Position numbers and translations under genes: made by a program
Shown here: positions 8,785-17,548 of the stretch, in pieces
How positions within the stretch are numbered: position 1 is the stretch's first letter
Layout: every line of letters starts with the position of its first letter
The notes under the pieces: model-generated
What the model was told of the DNA's origin: nothing
What the model saw: only the letters and a program-made list of their open reading frames with translations
Databases searched by the model: none
Assembly (NCBI GenBank): GCA_000526575.1
Contig: JAGI01000002.1
Coordinates: 868,001-932,000 of the forward strand
DNA from: Clostridium sp. 12(A)
GTDB lineage: Bacteria; Bacillota; Clostridia; Lachnospirales; Lachnospiraceae
Reading direction: 5' to 3'
Length of the DNA: 64,000 nucleotides

Positions 8785-8983
8785 ACTTTTTACCAAGATC
8801 GGTTACCGATCCGTCTTCTTCCTGAATAGAAATACTATTTAGGTTTCCTCTTAAGCTGGCACGTATGGATTCAATGTATTCCTTACGTAAAGCTGCCTGC
8901 TCTGCCTTTTCCTCTTCCGATAAGCCCGTTGATTTGGATTTGTGAAAAAGAGTGTTGATGCGGTCTATTTTTTCCTGATTCAT
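8762..8983 (-). CDS. DUF896 (YnzC-family) small protein
   Basis: Small helical protein of 73 residues starting MNQEKIDRINTLFHKSK, with the family hallmarks SEEEKAEQAALRKEYI and RGNLNSI. Family members are short cytoplasmic two-helix bundles of unknown function, some linked to the SOS regulon in Bacillus. It lies 10 bases downstream of proB and overlaps the following cyclo-ligase start. Role here unknown. Confidence 0.88.
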   Translation of the reverse strand: MNQEKIDRINTLFHKSKSTGLSEEEKAEQAALRKEYIESIRASLRGNLNSISIQEEDGSVTDLGKKYGKVGKE

Positions 8984-8993
8984 TCGTTTCTCC

Positions 8994-9857
8994 TTAATAC
9001 TCGTAATTAATATAGTCCATTAAATCAAAATCATCATTGGGGTGGGCAATGAAGAGGGTTCCCTTTTCTTCTCCCGCCATAATTTCCTGTATTACCTCAA
9101 CATGGTCGCCATTGGCAATTACCATATCCGACCCTCCGTCAGTAGCAATACGGGCGGCTGCCAGTTTGGCGGCCATGCCTCCGGTTCCCACATCACTTCC
9201 TGATGTGGATTTTCCCATCTCCATAAGTTCTGGAGTAATTCTCTCCACCAGATTAATGAATTTTGCTTCCGGATTCTGTCTTGGGTCATCAGAATACAGA
9301 CCGTCAATGTCAGAAAGCAGAATCAAAAGATCTGCTCCGATAAGGGCCGCAACAATGGCGGAAAGCCGGTCATTATCTCCAAAATTATCCACCAGAGGAA
9401 TCTCAGAAGTAGAAACGGTATCATTTTCATTGACGACTGGAATGGTACCCAGCTTAAGAAGCTCATCAAAGGTATTCTGGGCGTTATAACGATTGACATC
9501 ATGTGTCATTGTATTCTTGGTCAGCAGAACCTGTGCTGCAATCTGATTATATTCCGCAAAAAGCTTTTGATAAACCATCATCAGCCTTGCCTGACCAACA
9601 GCAGCAAACGCCTGTTTTTCAGCAATGGTACCCGGTCTGGAATGATGTCCCAAAGCCTGGCGGCCAGCGGCGATGGCTCCTGAGGAAACCAGTACGACTT
9701 CCTTACCTTCTCCTTTTAAGTCACTGATAACCCGAATCAGTTTCTCGATTTTCGTAAGATTTAAATCACCGGTACAGGCATGGGTTAAGGATGAAGATCC
9801 TATTTTAATGACAATTCTCTTCTTATCTTTTAACGTTTCTCTCTCCCTGATGCTCAT
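8994..9857 (-). CDS. proB: Glutamate 5-kinase ProB, short form without PUA domain
   Basis: First enzyme of proline synthesis; phosphorylates glutamate on its gamma carboxyl. The amino-acid-kinase fold is complete: VIKIGSSSLTH for ATP, VSSGAIAAGRQALG, the glutamate-binding VVNENDTVS, FGDNDRLSAIVA, and GTGGMAAKLAAA. The protein ends about 20 residues later (287 residues), so the C-terminal PUA domain of the Escherichia coli enzyme is absent. The start is uncertain: ATG 9857 gives MSIRERETLK, a GTG at 9869 is also possible, and the longer frame from TTG 9923 lacks a ribosome-binding site. Confidence 0.93.
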   Translation of the reverse strand: MSIRERETLKDKKRIVIKIGSSSLTHACTGDLNLTKIEKLIRVISDLKGEGKEVVLVSSGAIAAGRQALGHHSRPGTIAEKQAFAAVGQARLMMVYQKLFAEYNQIAAQVLLTKNTMTHDVNRYNAQNTFDELLKLGTIPVVNENDTVSTSEIPLVDNFGDNDRLSAIVAALIGADLLILLSDIDGLYSDDPRQNPEAKFINLVERITPELMEMGKSTSGSDVGTGGMAAKLAAARIATDGGSDMVIANGDHVEVIQEIMAGEEKGTLFIAHPNDDFDLMDYINYEY

Positions 9858-9926
9858 TGTATCATCCACTTTCTCCAGTTCTTTTGTTAAAAATATCTTA
9901 CAACATTTTGAAGGTTTCGTCAATTT

Positions 9927-11519
9927 CTATATAGGAAGCCTTTGAAATCTGGCGGCAATCGCCTCAGCGACCTTTAATCCATCCATTGCCGCAGAAGTGA
10001 TACCACCGGCATAACCAGCTCCTTCTCCACAGGGATAGATTCCTTTGATACTGCTTTCAAATTCTTCATTTCTTGGGATTCTCACCGGAGAGGAGGTTCT
10101 GCTCTCCACTCCTGCTAAAATCGCATCCGGTCTTTTAAAGCCCCTGATTTTGCGGTCAAAGGCTTCCACTCCGTCAATGAGTGATTCCGTTAAATAAGGA
10201 GGCAGGAAATCTCTGATGGATGTAAAATCATACTGTCCCTTAAATGCTGGTTCTACATCACCAAAACTCTTTGACAATTGTCCCTTTACAAAATCACCGT
10301 AAAGCTGGATGGGAATTTTACCGGCGCAGCTTAAATAAGCAGCTTTTTCCAGCTCTCTTTGATAGTGTACCCCGGAAAGAGGTCCTGTTGCTCCAAAATC
10401 TTCCGGCGTCACGGTAACGATTAATGCGCTGTTGGCATTTTCTCCGGCTCTGTCATGATAGCTCATCCCATTGACGGCTAACATCTTATCTTCCGAGGAA
10501 GCATTGACTACGTATCCTCCCGGACACATACAGAAGGTATAGACACCTCTGCCATTTTTACTTTTGTGTGTCAGCTTATAATCTGCAGCTCCAAGAACAG
10601 AATGATCTTCCACGCCATACTGACATTTGTTGATGCTCTTTTGAGGATGCTGGATTCTTAAGCCTACAGCAAATGCCTTGGCTTCCATAGGAACTCCTCT
10701 GCTTTCCAAAATCTCAAAGGTGTCTCTTGAACTGTGACCAATGGCCAATACAAGAATTTCAGAAGGAATTTCTTCGCCGCCTGCCACTACACCGGTAATT
10801 TTACCATCCTTAATCATAAAATCAGTGACACGGCTGTTAAAGCGTACCTCTCCGCCCAAACGGTTAATCTCTTCTCTCATCCTTTTAACAATGCCACTTA
10901 GAACATCAGTTCCAATATGAGGCTTATTAATATATAGTATGGAAGGATCAGCTCCAAATTCAACAAACAGCTCCAGAACCTTGCGGTTTCGCATCAGAGG
11001 GTCTTTTACCAGGGTATTCAGTTTTCCGTCAGAAAATGTTCCTGCTCCTCCTTCACCAAACTGTACATTACTATCTGGTTTTAAGAGACCGTTTTTCCAG
11101 AATTCATCAACAGCCTTTCTTCGCTCATCCACTGACTCTCCACGTTCCAGTAAGATAGGACGGTATCCATTTCTTGCAAGCATCACACCGCAGAATAGGC
11201 CGGCTGGACCTGCACCGATAATGACAGGGCGGCTGGACATCTTTTCTGTGCCCTTTGCAGGGAAATGATATTCTTTTTTCTCAGACAGTATGACATTGAC
11301 ATTGTTCACTTTATGTAATACCGTTTTCTCATTTGGTACTTTTACATCTACCGTATAGGTGAAATGAAGCTCTTCCTTCTTTCTTGCATCTACGGACTGC
11401 TTTATAATTTGTAAGGACTCTATCTCCTTTACTGGCAGTTTTAATGTTTTTGCTGCTTTTGACCATAATGCTTCTTCTGTATGATCCACTTTCAGCTTTA
11501 ATTGATTAATTCTTATCAT
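9927..11519 (-). CDS. FAD-dependent dehydrogenase, COG2509 family
   Basis: Predicted flavoprotein oxidoreductase of unknown substrate. After an N-terminal domain of about 90 residues, an FAD-binding Rossmann motif GAGPAGLFCGVMLA is followed by ERGESVDER, the family motif FGEGGAGTFSDGKL, and a C-terminal second FAD segment GEGAGYAGGITSAAMDG. The start ATG at 11519 overlaps the TGA of the upstream flavoprotein gene by four bases (ATGA), which argues against the longer frame to 11573. This is a widely conserved anaerobe protein often found with translation or cell-wall genes. Function is not established. Confidence 0.88.
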   Translation of the reverse strand: MIRINQLKLKVDHTEEALWSKAAKTLKLPVKEIESLQIIKQSVDARKKEELHFTYTVDVKVPNEKTVLHKVNNVNVILSEKKEYHFPAKGTEKMSSRPVIIGAGPAGLFCGVMLARNGYRPILLERGESVDERRKAVDEFWKNGLLKPDSNVQFGEGGAGTFSDGKLNTLVKDPLMRNRKVLELFVEFGADPSILYINKPHIGTDVLSGIVKRMREEINRLGGEVRFNSRVTDFMIKDGKITGVVAGGEEIPSEILVLAIGHSSRDTFEILESRGVPMEAKAFAVGLRIQHPQKSINKCQYGVEDHSVLGAADYKLTHKSKNGRGVYTFCMCPGGYVVNASSEDKMLAVNGMSYHDRAGENANSALIVTVTPEDFGATGPLSGVHYQRELEKAAYLSCAGKIPIQLYGDFVKGQLSKSFGDVEPAFKGQYDFTSIRDFLPPYLTESLIDGVEAFDRKIRGFKRPDAILAGVESRTSSPVRIPRNEEFESSIKGIYPCGEGAGYAGGITSAAMDGLKVAEAIAARFQRLPI

Positions 11520-12733
11520 CCATTCCCTCTTCCCGCATGTCTGCCAGCCAGTATTCCGCTGGTCCATGCCCATTGTAAGTTATAACCGCCGCAGATTCCA
11601 TCCACATCAACGATCTCTCCAGCTAGATAGAGACCCTTCACAAGCTTTGATTCCATGGTGTCCGGGTCCATTTCTCTGGTGTCAATTCCTCCGCTGCACA
11701 CCTGAGCCTGTTCATAGGAATTGGAGGCAGTAACGACTGTACTCAGTCCTTTCAGGGCACCGGTGAGCATCTTTATTTGAGCCTGGGTTATCTGGTTCGT
11801 GTTGCCTGTGTTAATTCCAGCCTCCTGCAGAAGAATGGGAATCAGCTTTTGGTTGATCACACCATTTAAGAACTCTTTTGCGGGCCGCTGTCCAAAGCGG
11901 CTTTTTCTTTCCATTAATAGATCTCTTGTTTCTTTATAATCCATAGCAGGAAATAAATCCAGATCTATAATCGTTTGTTTTCCTTCCTTTAGTCCCTTCA
12001 CTGCAAACCGGCTCACCTGGAAAACGGGAATGCCTGAGATGCCATAATCAGTAAATTGAAGTTCTCCCCGGTCGGAAGCAATGACTTTCCCGTCTAGCTT
12101 TAAGGTTATGGCAGCTTCGGTTCGTACACCTGCCGCCTGTTTATACCATTTTTCCCGGCACCGTAACTGTACCAGAGCAGGGAGCGGAGGAATAATCCTG
12201 TGTCCAAGTGCTTTTGCAAGGTCATAACCGCTGCCATCAGATCCAGTCTTTGGAGCTGCCATGGATCCGGCTGACAATATAACGGCATCCGCCTTTCTCT
12301 TGCCTATGGAAGTCATAACCGTAAGATCAGGCTTTATCCCTGTCACCTGACAATCGGTAATCAACTGGATTCCAAGATCGTCTAGTTCCGTAAGCAGAGC
12401 ATCAAGCACTGCAGAAGCTTGCCCGGCATAGGGATAAACATATCCGTTTCTATCCGTAAGTACAATTCCAAGATCCCGAAAGAACTGAAGTGTCTCATCC
12501 ACCGTCACGTTTTTCCTGGCTCTTTTTATAAATTCTGGATTGCTGCTGCGATAGGCACCATCAAACTGTTCCAGATTGGTTATGTTACATTTGCCATTTC
12601 CGGTAGACAGCAGCTTTTTCCCAGGCTTTGATGTATGTTCCATAATTGCAACAGAAGCGCCCGATCTGGCAGCCACAATTGCTGCTGTAAGACCGGAAGC
12701 GCCTCCGCCTACAACGATTACCTGTTGTTTCAT
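11516..12733 (-). CDS. NAD(P)/FAD-dependent flavoprotein, BaiN/HI0933 family
   Basis: Flavoprotein of 405 residues with the N-terminal dinucleotide motif VVGGGASGLTAAI, the family-specific KPGKKLLSTGNGKCNITN, and the C-terminal VDGICGGYNLQWAW. One relative (BaiN) has been linked to bile-acid dehydroxylation, but this fold is present in nearly all bacteria and no other bai genes are here, so that role should not be assumed. The gene overlaps the next flavoprotein gene by four bases and the two are surely co-translated. A GGAGG ribosome-binding site precedes the start. Confidence 0.9.
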   Translation of the reverse strand: MKQQVIVVGGGASGLTAAIVAARSGASVAIMEHTSKPGKKLLSTGNGKCNITNLEQFDGAYRSSNPEFIKRARKNVTVDETLQFFRDLGIVLTDRNGYVYPYAGQASAVLDALLTELDDLGIQLITDCQVTGIKPDLTVMTSIGKRKADAVILSAGSMAAPKTGSDGSGYDLAKALGHRIIPPLPALVQLRCREKWYKQAAGVRTEAAITLKLDGKVIASDRGELQFTDYGISGIPVFQVSRFAVKGLKEGKQTIIDLDLFPAMDYKETRDLLMERKSRFGQRPAKEFLNGVINQKLIPILLQEAGINTGNTNQITQAQIKMLTGALKGLSTVVTASNSYEQAQVCSGGIDTREMDPDTMESKLVKGLYLAGEIVDVDGICGGYNLQWAWTSGILAGRHAGRGNG

Positions 12734-12798
12734 ATCCTCCTCCTGTATCTTTAAACAAGCTGACTAAAACAGCCTGTCTTTTTATTTCTGGTAAAATC

Positions 12799-13185
12799 TT
12801 AGCTTGTATAGGACTCCAGATAATTAAACACCTCTATCATGGAAGAAAACCATATGCCCTCCATTAGTTTTCCCCGTTCTTCCTCTGGAAAATCAGTTAC
12901 AGGCATATGAGTATAAAGACAGATTGTGGTCTTATCCTGATAGAGGACGAGCAAATATCCGTCCTCTGATACAAGATAATATTTTTCCTTACCTTTTGCA
13001 TTGGCAGGCTGGACCTCTTCCTGATTTATGACTATCTGCGCTTCTGTTACGGTCTCGGTTTCAAGGGTCGCACCTGGTAAAGCCTTCTCCGGCCTTACGC
13101 TGTCTTTTGTTATGACAAAACCGACACCCAGGCAGATAGCAGATGCCGCAACGAACAAAAGAAAGCAGAACATATACTTCTTCAT
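12799..13185 (-). CDS. Small membrane-anchored protein with BofC-like C-terminal domain
   Basis: 128 residues: one N-terminal transmembrane segment (about 4-26), a variable linker, and a C-terminal domain with YYLVSEDGYLLVLYQD, TDFPEEERGKLMEGI and a final FNYLESYTS. This pattern resembles the C-terminal domain of BofC, which in Bacillus restrains the SpoIVB protease in the intermembrane space during sporulation. The match is by eye and the N-terminal BofC domain is missing, so the function is uncertain. It lies downstream of a MurJ/SpoVB-type flippase and a DUF3048 lipoprotein. A GGAGG ribosome-binding site is present. Confidence 0.75.
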   Translation of the reverse strand: MKKYMFCFLLFVAASAICLGVGFVITKDSVRPEKALPGATLETETVTEAQIVINQEEVQPANAKGKEKYYLVSEDGYLLVLYQDKTTICLYTHMPVTDFPEEERGKLMEGIWFSSMIEVFNYLESYTS

Positions 13186-13239
13186 GAGATGATACCTCCT
13201 TCAAGTAAGTATAGTATCTGCTTTCTTTTCAGTTTTTAA

Positions 13240-14916
13240 TCACAATAAATGGAATTTTCTTGCAATATTCACCATTTTACCCCCTCCTGGTAAGCCCAGC
13301 AGTTCTTTTTCATCGACACAACGTAGTTTCAGTAGAAGAACTCCATATACGACGCAAGCCACAGCTATGGCTGCCAGAACACCAAGAAGGTTGCTTTTTA
13401 ATACAAAATGAATCAAGGCATAAGTTCCGTAGGCTGCTCCACCCATCAGAGCTGAGGCCAGCGTAGGCAGAAGGAAGGTTTTTATTACTTCCTGCCTGTA
13501 ATTTAAAATTCTACCGATGGCAATCCCGTTAAATAAGCACATAGTTAATGCAAATAAAATGTTTGAGTACAGAACTGCATAAATACCCATCTTAAACACA
13601 AATAACATGACCCAAAGAATTCCAACGTGAAGGACTAATGAAATAATTGCATTTTTAAGAGGTGTACGCATGTGGTTGATTCCTTGCAGTACTGCGTTTG
13701 TTACCGTTGAAAGAGAGAAAAATACAACGGCGACAGATCCATATACCATCATGTTAATTAGAGCGGTATTATCACTTCTATGAAACATCAGATTACATAT
13801 GGGAGCAGCAAGCACCGTTAGTCCAACGGTAGCTGGTATGGATATAATCATGGAAAACCGGATTACCATGGATATTTTTCTAAGAATCTGGCTTTTATTC
13901 CGTTCTGCAACCGCCTGTGATAACGATGGTATGAGGGCGGAGGCAAGGGAATTGGCAATGGCTACTGGAATATTAAACAGCAATCGGTATTTCCCTGAGT
14001 AGACGCCCCAGTTAGATGCAATCTCAGAAGCGCCCATCCCAAGAACCGCCATTCCGTTTCCATAAATACTATTATCTACAACAATGCTGATATTGTATGC
14101 AACACTGCTTAGTACAATAGGAAAAACAGTCATTACAAGTAAACCTGACAGCTCCTGGTAAGTCTCCAGGCTTCTTGTCCGGTCACGTCTTGCCTGTTTT
14201 TTGACAACAGGCCTGTAACTAAACATGATAAATCCAAGAAATAATAGAGCCGCCAGGGCTCCGACTCCCGTACCAATGGTACCTCCTGCAGCACCAAAGG
14301 CATAGGAATATTCCGTGGAGCCGTACAGTGCATTTGATTTTAATCCCGCCTCAAACAGCTTTGCTGCAGCATAGATACTGATTACAGCATTAACAATCTG
14401 TTCGAATACCTGGGATATGGCTGTTGGCATCATCGTTCCCAGTCCCTGGAAATAACCTCTGAATACTCCAAGGTAAGCTATAATCCAGATGGTAGGAGCC
14501 AGTGTCTTTAACGCATAGCTGGTATACGGCATCTTTAAAAAATCATTTGCAAAAACATCTGCCCCAAACCAAAGAATTGCCGCACCAAGCCCTCCAACTA
14601 CTGTTCCATAGAACAGGGACACCTTTAGAACACGAACTGAGTTAATATATTCTTTTCGTGCCAGTCTGGTGGCCACCATCTTAGAAACTGCAGTCGGCAG
14701 GCTATAGGACGAAACAATTAAAAGGATAGAGTAAATTGAGAAAGCAGAACTGTAATATCCGTTTCCTTCATCTCCAAGAATACTGGCCAGAGGAATCCGG
14801 TAGAACATTCCGATAATACGCACGATAATACCCGCAACCGCAAGAATGGTTCCCTGAATCAGAAAATTTGAGGCTCCTCGTTTGGCTGGGGCTTTTTTAA
14901 TTCTATTGTTTTCCAT
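13240..14916 (-). CDS. MOP-superfamily lipid flippase, MurJ/SpoVB type
   Basis: Integral membrane protein of 558 residues with about 14 hydrophobic segments and the early motif GMFYRIPLASILGDEGNGYYSSAFSI typical of the SpoVB/YtgP branch, split here only for description. Members flip lipid-linked peptidoglycan precursors (MurJ activity) or act in spore cortex formation (SpoVB). The N-terminus is basic (KKAPAKRG). It overlaps the preceding lipoprotein gene by 14 bases. With a BofC-like gene downstream and sporulation genes upstream, a cell-wall or cortex role is likely, but vegetative and sporulation roles cannot be separated from sequence alone. Confidence 0.88.
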   Translation of the reverse strand: MENNRIKKAPAKRGASNFLIQGTILAVAGIIVRIIGMFYRIPLASILGDEGNGYYSSAFSIYSILLIVSSYSLPTAVSKMVATRLARKEYINSVRVLKVSLFYGTVVGGLGAAILWFGADVFANDFLKMPYTSYALKTLAPTIWIIAYLGVFRGYFQGLGTMMPTAISQVFEQIVNAVISIYAAAKLFEAGLKSNALYGSTEYSYAFGAAGGTIGTGVGALAALLFLGFIMFSYRPVVKKQARRDRTRSLETYQELSGLLVMTVFPIVLSSVAYNISIVVDNSIYGNGMAVLGMGASEIASNWGVYSGKYRLLFNIPVAIANSLASALIPSLSQAVAERNKSQILRKISMVIRFSMIISIPATVGLTVLAAPICNLMFHRSDNTALINMMVYGSVAVVFFSLSTVTNAVLQGINHMRTPLKNAIISLVLHVGILWVMLFVFKMGIYAVLYSNILFALTMCLFNGIAIGRILNYRQEVIKTFLLPTLASALMGGAAYGTYALIHFVLKSNLLGVLAAIAVACVVYGVLLLKLRCVDEKELLGLPGGGKMVNIARKFHLL

Positions 14917-16048
14917 ATAATTCTACATTGGGAGAATCCTGTGCAGGAATAATGCAAACCCAGGTCTTCCCCTGGTTCAGGATAATCTCATTATTCTCCA
15001 TGTCGTAATAATGTGTGGGTCCGAATTCATCATTCTTCGACCACTTAACGGGAATTGCACGTCCCTGAGTGATATACATTCCATAGGAATCGCTTCGCAC
15101 ATTGATATCCAGATAATCAGTCGTTGCATAATGTCCTGCAGGACAGTATTGAAGCAAAATATTTTTCACCTTAATCTGCCCTTCATCCCCTTTGTGGGGA
15201 CCTCCATACTGGAAGCGGTAATACAAACCATCCTCTTCATGATATTCGAACCATGGCTTATTGAGAGGATATCCCGGATAGACCTTATATGCATCCCTGA
15301 CCTGGGGCGCATGTTCCAGCGTGACTTCTTTGCCTGTTTTGGCAAAGCGGTAATGGCCTTCATACGCTTTATTGTATTCATGAGAATATCCAAGCTTTTT
15401 AATTGACTCATTCAGCCTGCTTCCACTTGTATACGCATTGTGAGGAGCCTTTTTATCTTTCGTACGGTAATATGCCACATTGCCAATGGCTTCCAATCCA
15501 TTGATATTATCAACATTGGCTAAGTAAGGTTTTGCAAAGGTACTCTGTCCGTAATGAGCATAGATTGCATCGAATTCCCGGGCAAAGTATGTATAGTAAG
15601 TACGGCAGCTTCTCACGGAGCCGATCCGCTCTAAATTGTCATAATCTTCAATAATCGCCATGTACCGGTTCATGCCGCCTTCCGCAGGCGCCTCATAAAC
15701 AACACTCGCCCGGTTGATGCCATACTGTGGCAAGGCAACCTTATCATTGCTCATCATCACCGCAACCGGTCTTCGGTTACCAATGTCTGTTTTAACCATT
15801 TCCCCGGTCAGATAACTGCGGATCATCCCGTCTTTTTCCTGGCGTTCTGAAAAGGTATAGTAATCGCCTGGGCCTTCCTCTGGTGTTTGTTCGGCTTCTG
15901 TACTGCTGTTTATCTTAATTTCAGTGGAAGAAGCTTCTTTCGTCGATGGCATTGTTACGGATACTTCCTCATAACGTCTTGTACAACCAAATAAAAAAGT
16001 GGTGGACACCACGGCACCAATAAGCCCAAACCATACCCTTTTCATCAT
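14903..16048 (-). CDS. DUF3048 (YerB-like) lipoprotein
   Basis: Secreted lipoprotein of unknown function. The signal peptide ends in lipobox LFGC with the lipidated cysteine at C22, followed by a Ser/Thr/Glu-rich linker. The DUF3048 core begins near RRPVAVMMSND and includes AEGGMNRYMAII and GSVRSCRTYYTYFA, and the C-terminal part carries a conserved YYDMENNEIILNQGKTWV. The ATG at 16048 overlaps the stop of ybeY by four bases, and the 3' end overlaps the flippase gene, so translation is coupled through all three. Family members are envelope proteins of Bacilli and Clostridia. Confidence 0.88.
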   Translation of the reverse strand: MMKRVWFGLIGAVVSTTFLFGCTRRYEEVSVTMPSTKEASSTEIKINSSTEAEQTPEEGPGDYYTFSERQEKDGMIRSYLTGEMVKTDIGNRRPVAVMMSNDKVALPQYGINRASVVYEAPAEGGMNRYMAIIEDYDNLERIGSVRSCRTYYTYFAREFDAIYAHYGQSTFAKPYLANVDNINGLEAIGNVAYYRTKDKKAPHNAYTSGSRLNESIKKLGYSHEYNKAYEGHYRFAKTGKEVTLEHAPQVRDAYKVYPGYPLNKPWFEYHEEDGLYYRFQYGGPHKGDEGQIKVKNILLQYCPAGHYATTDYLDINVRSDSYGMYITQGRAIPVKWSKNDEFGPTHYYDMENNEIILNQGKTWVCIIPAQDSPNVELYGKQ

Positions 16049-16542
16049 CTTACATATCCCCTCCGACTTAAGATTTCTTCCTGCTTCTGTTCCATGATCT
16101 GGCGTTCTTCCTCTTCCATATGATCATAGCCGAACAGATGCAGCATACTGTGAGCCACTAAAAATGCCATCTCCCTGGTCTCAGAATGGCCGTATTTTTC
16201 CGCCTGTTCGATTACCTTATCAATGGAAATCACAATATCTCCAAGAAGAAGCTCTCCTGTTTCAGGATTAAAATAGTCATTTGCCATATCCTCCAGGCGG
16301 TCAAAGTCGGAAGGAGATTCATAATCCACCATAGGAAAAGAAAGGACGTCCGTAGGGTTGTCTATATTACGGAACTCCTGATTGATCTGCCTGATATCCT
16401 CATTATCAGTAATCAGGACATTTACCTCTGCCTCATAAGGACATCCTTCATAATCCATGGATTCTTCAATCACGGCTGTAATTATATCTTCATAGGGAAT
16501 ATCGAGTTTTTTTTCAGACTCGTATTCAATGTTAATTGTCAT
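16045..16542 (-). CDS. ybeY: Endoribonuclease YbeY
   Basis: Zinc-dependent endoribonuclease in rRNA maturation and ribosome quality control. The metal-binding HSMLHLFGYDH (HxxxHxxxxxH) is intact near the C-terminus, and the middle holds NPTDVLSFPM-like sequence and GDIVIS. The start is ATG 16542 (MTINIEYESE), 165 residues, with AAAGG upstream; the longer frame to 16692 only runs into phoH coding sequence. It overlaps phoH by 11 bases, the standard phoH-ybeY pairing of Firmicutes. Confidence 0.95.
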   Translation of the reverse strand: MTINIEYESEKKLDIPYEDIITAVIEESMDYEGCPYEAEVNVLITDNEDIRQINQEFRNIDNPTDVLSFPMVDYESPSDFDRLEDMANDYFNPETGELLLGDIVISIDKVIEQAEKYGHSETREMAFLVAHSMLHLFGYDHMEEEERQIMEQKQEEILSRRGYVR

Positions 16543-17548
16543 AATGTGCCTTTCTGCCCCCAGGGGCCTTCGTCTTTCGTACTCCTGCCTTATTCTTAGA
16601 TTCAAAATCATCATAGGCTTGTACAATTTTTTGAACAAGAGGATGGCGGACCACATCGCTGCTTGTAAACTCGCAAAAACTGATATCATCAATTTTCTTT
16701 AAAATACGCATGGCCATATCAAGGCCGGATACAGCTCCTGTGGGAAGGTCTTTTTGCGTCTTGTCACCGGTTACAATGACTTTTGATCCGAAACCAATTC
16801 TTGTAAGGAACATCTTCATCTGGGCAGGAGTGGTATTCTGGGCTTCATCCAGAATGATATAGGCATTGTCTAAGGTACGACCTCTCATATAGGCAAGTGG
16901 AGCCACTTCAATTAACCCTTTTTCTGAATTGTGAAGAAAGCTTTCCGCTCCCATGATCTGATAAAGGGCATCATAAAGAGGCCTTAAATAAGGGTCAATC
17001 TTGCTTTGAAGATCGCCAGGAAGAAATCCAAGCTTCTCTCCTGCCTCTATGGCGGGCCTTGTAAGGATGATCCGGTTAACTTCCCCATTTTTAAATGCCT
17101 GTATGGCCATAGCCATGGCAAGATATGTTTTACCTGTACCGGCAGGTCCGATGCCAAATACAATCATCTTTTTCCGAATCTGATCCACATATTGCTTTTG
17201 ACCAAGGGTCTTTGGCTTTACTGGCTTGCCGTTTATGGTACGGCAGATAATATCTTTATCTATTTCAAGGATCTGACTGTCGTTTTCTGTAAATGATAGA
17301 GAGAGGGCATAGTCCACATTTTGCTCTGTAATGGCATTGCCCCTCTTGGACAGTTCGATTAAATTATTAAAAACGCTTCTTGCTTTTTGAACCATCTGGT
17401 CAGGTCCAATAATTTTAAGAGCACCATCTCTTGCTACCATGGTGACATGAAGAGTCCGTTCCATTTTCTTTAAGTAACTGTCAAACTGTCCGCATACATT
17501 TTTTTCGTGCTCTGCTGGAATATCTATGATTGTCTCAATTACGCTCAT
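16532..17548 (-). CDS. phoH: PhoH-family ATPase
   Basis: Cytoplasmic P-loop ATPase thought to act on RNA, frequently paired with ybeY. An N-terminal KH-like region is followed by Walker A FGIGPAGTGKTYLA, ILTRPAIEAGEKLGFLPGD, and Walker B AYIILDEAQNTTPAQMKMFLTR. I place the start at ATG 17548 (MSVIETIIDI, 338 residues), which overlaps the yqfD stop by 14 bases; the strong GGAGGAG lies somewhat far upstream (about 13 bases), so a nearer non-ATG start is not excluded. The gene is followed directly by ybeY. Confidence 0.93.
   Translation of the reverse strand: MSVIETIIDIPAEHEKNVCGQFDSYLKKMERTLHVTMVARDGALKIIGPDQMVQKARSVFNNLIELSKRGNAITEQNVDYALSLSFTENDSQILEIDKDIICRTINGKPVKPKTLGQKQYVDQIRKKMIVFGIGPAGTGKTYLAMAMAIQAFKNGEVNRIILTRPAIEAGEKLGFLPGDLQSKIDPYLRPLYDALYQIMGAESFLHNSEKGLIEVAPLAYMRGRTLDNAYIILDEAQNTTPAQMKMFLTRIGFGSKVIVTGDKTQKDLPTGAVSGLDMAMRILKKIDDISFCEFTSSDVVRHPLVQKIVQAYDDFESKNKAGVRKTKAPGGRKAHYDN

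Noticed and set aside
9858-9923. N-terminal extension of ProB to TTG 9923
   Set aside because: No ribosome-binding site, and the added residues are not part of the kinase fold; internal ATG or GTG fits better.
11516-12733. Bile-acid dehydroxylation gene baiN
   Set aside because: The family is nearly universal and no other bai gene is nearby, so the specific role is not supported.
16543-16692. N-terminal extension of YbeY
   Set aside because: The added 50 residues are a frame shadow of phoH; the ATG at 16542 has a ribosome-binding site and the family start.
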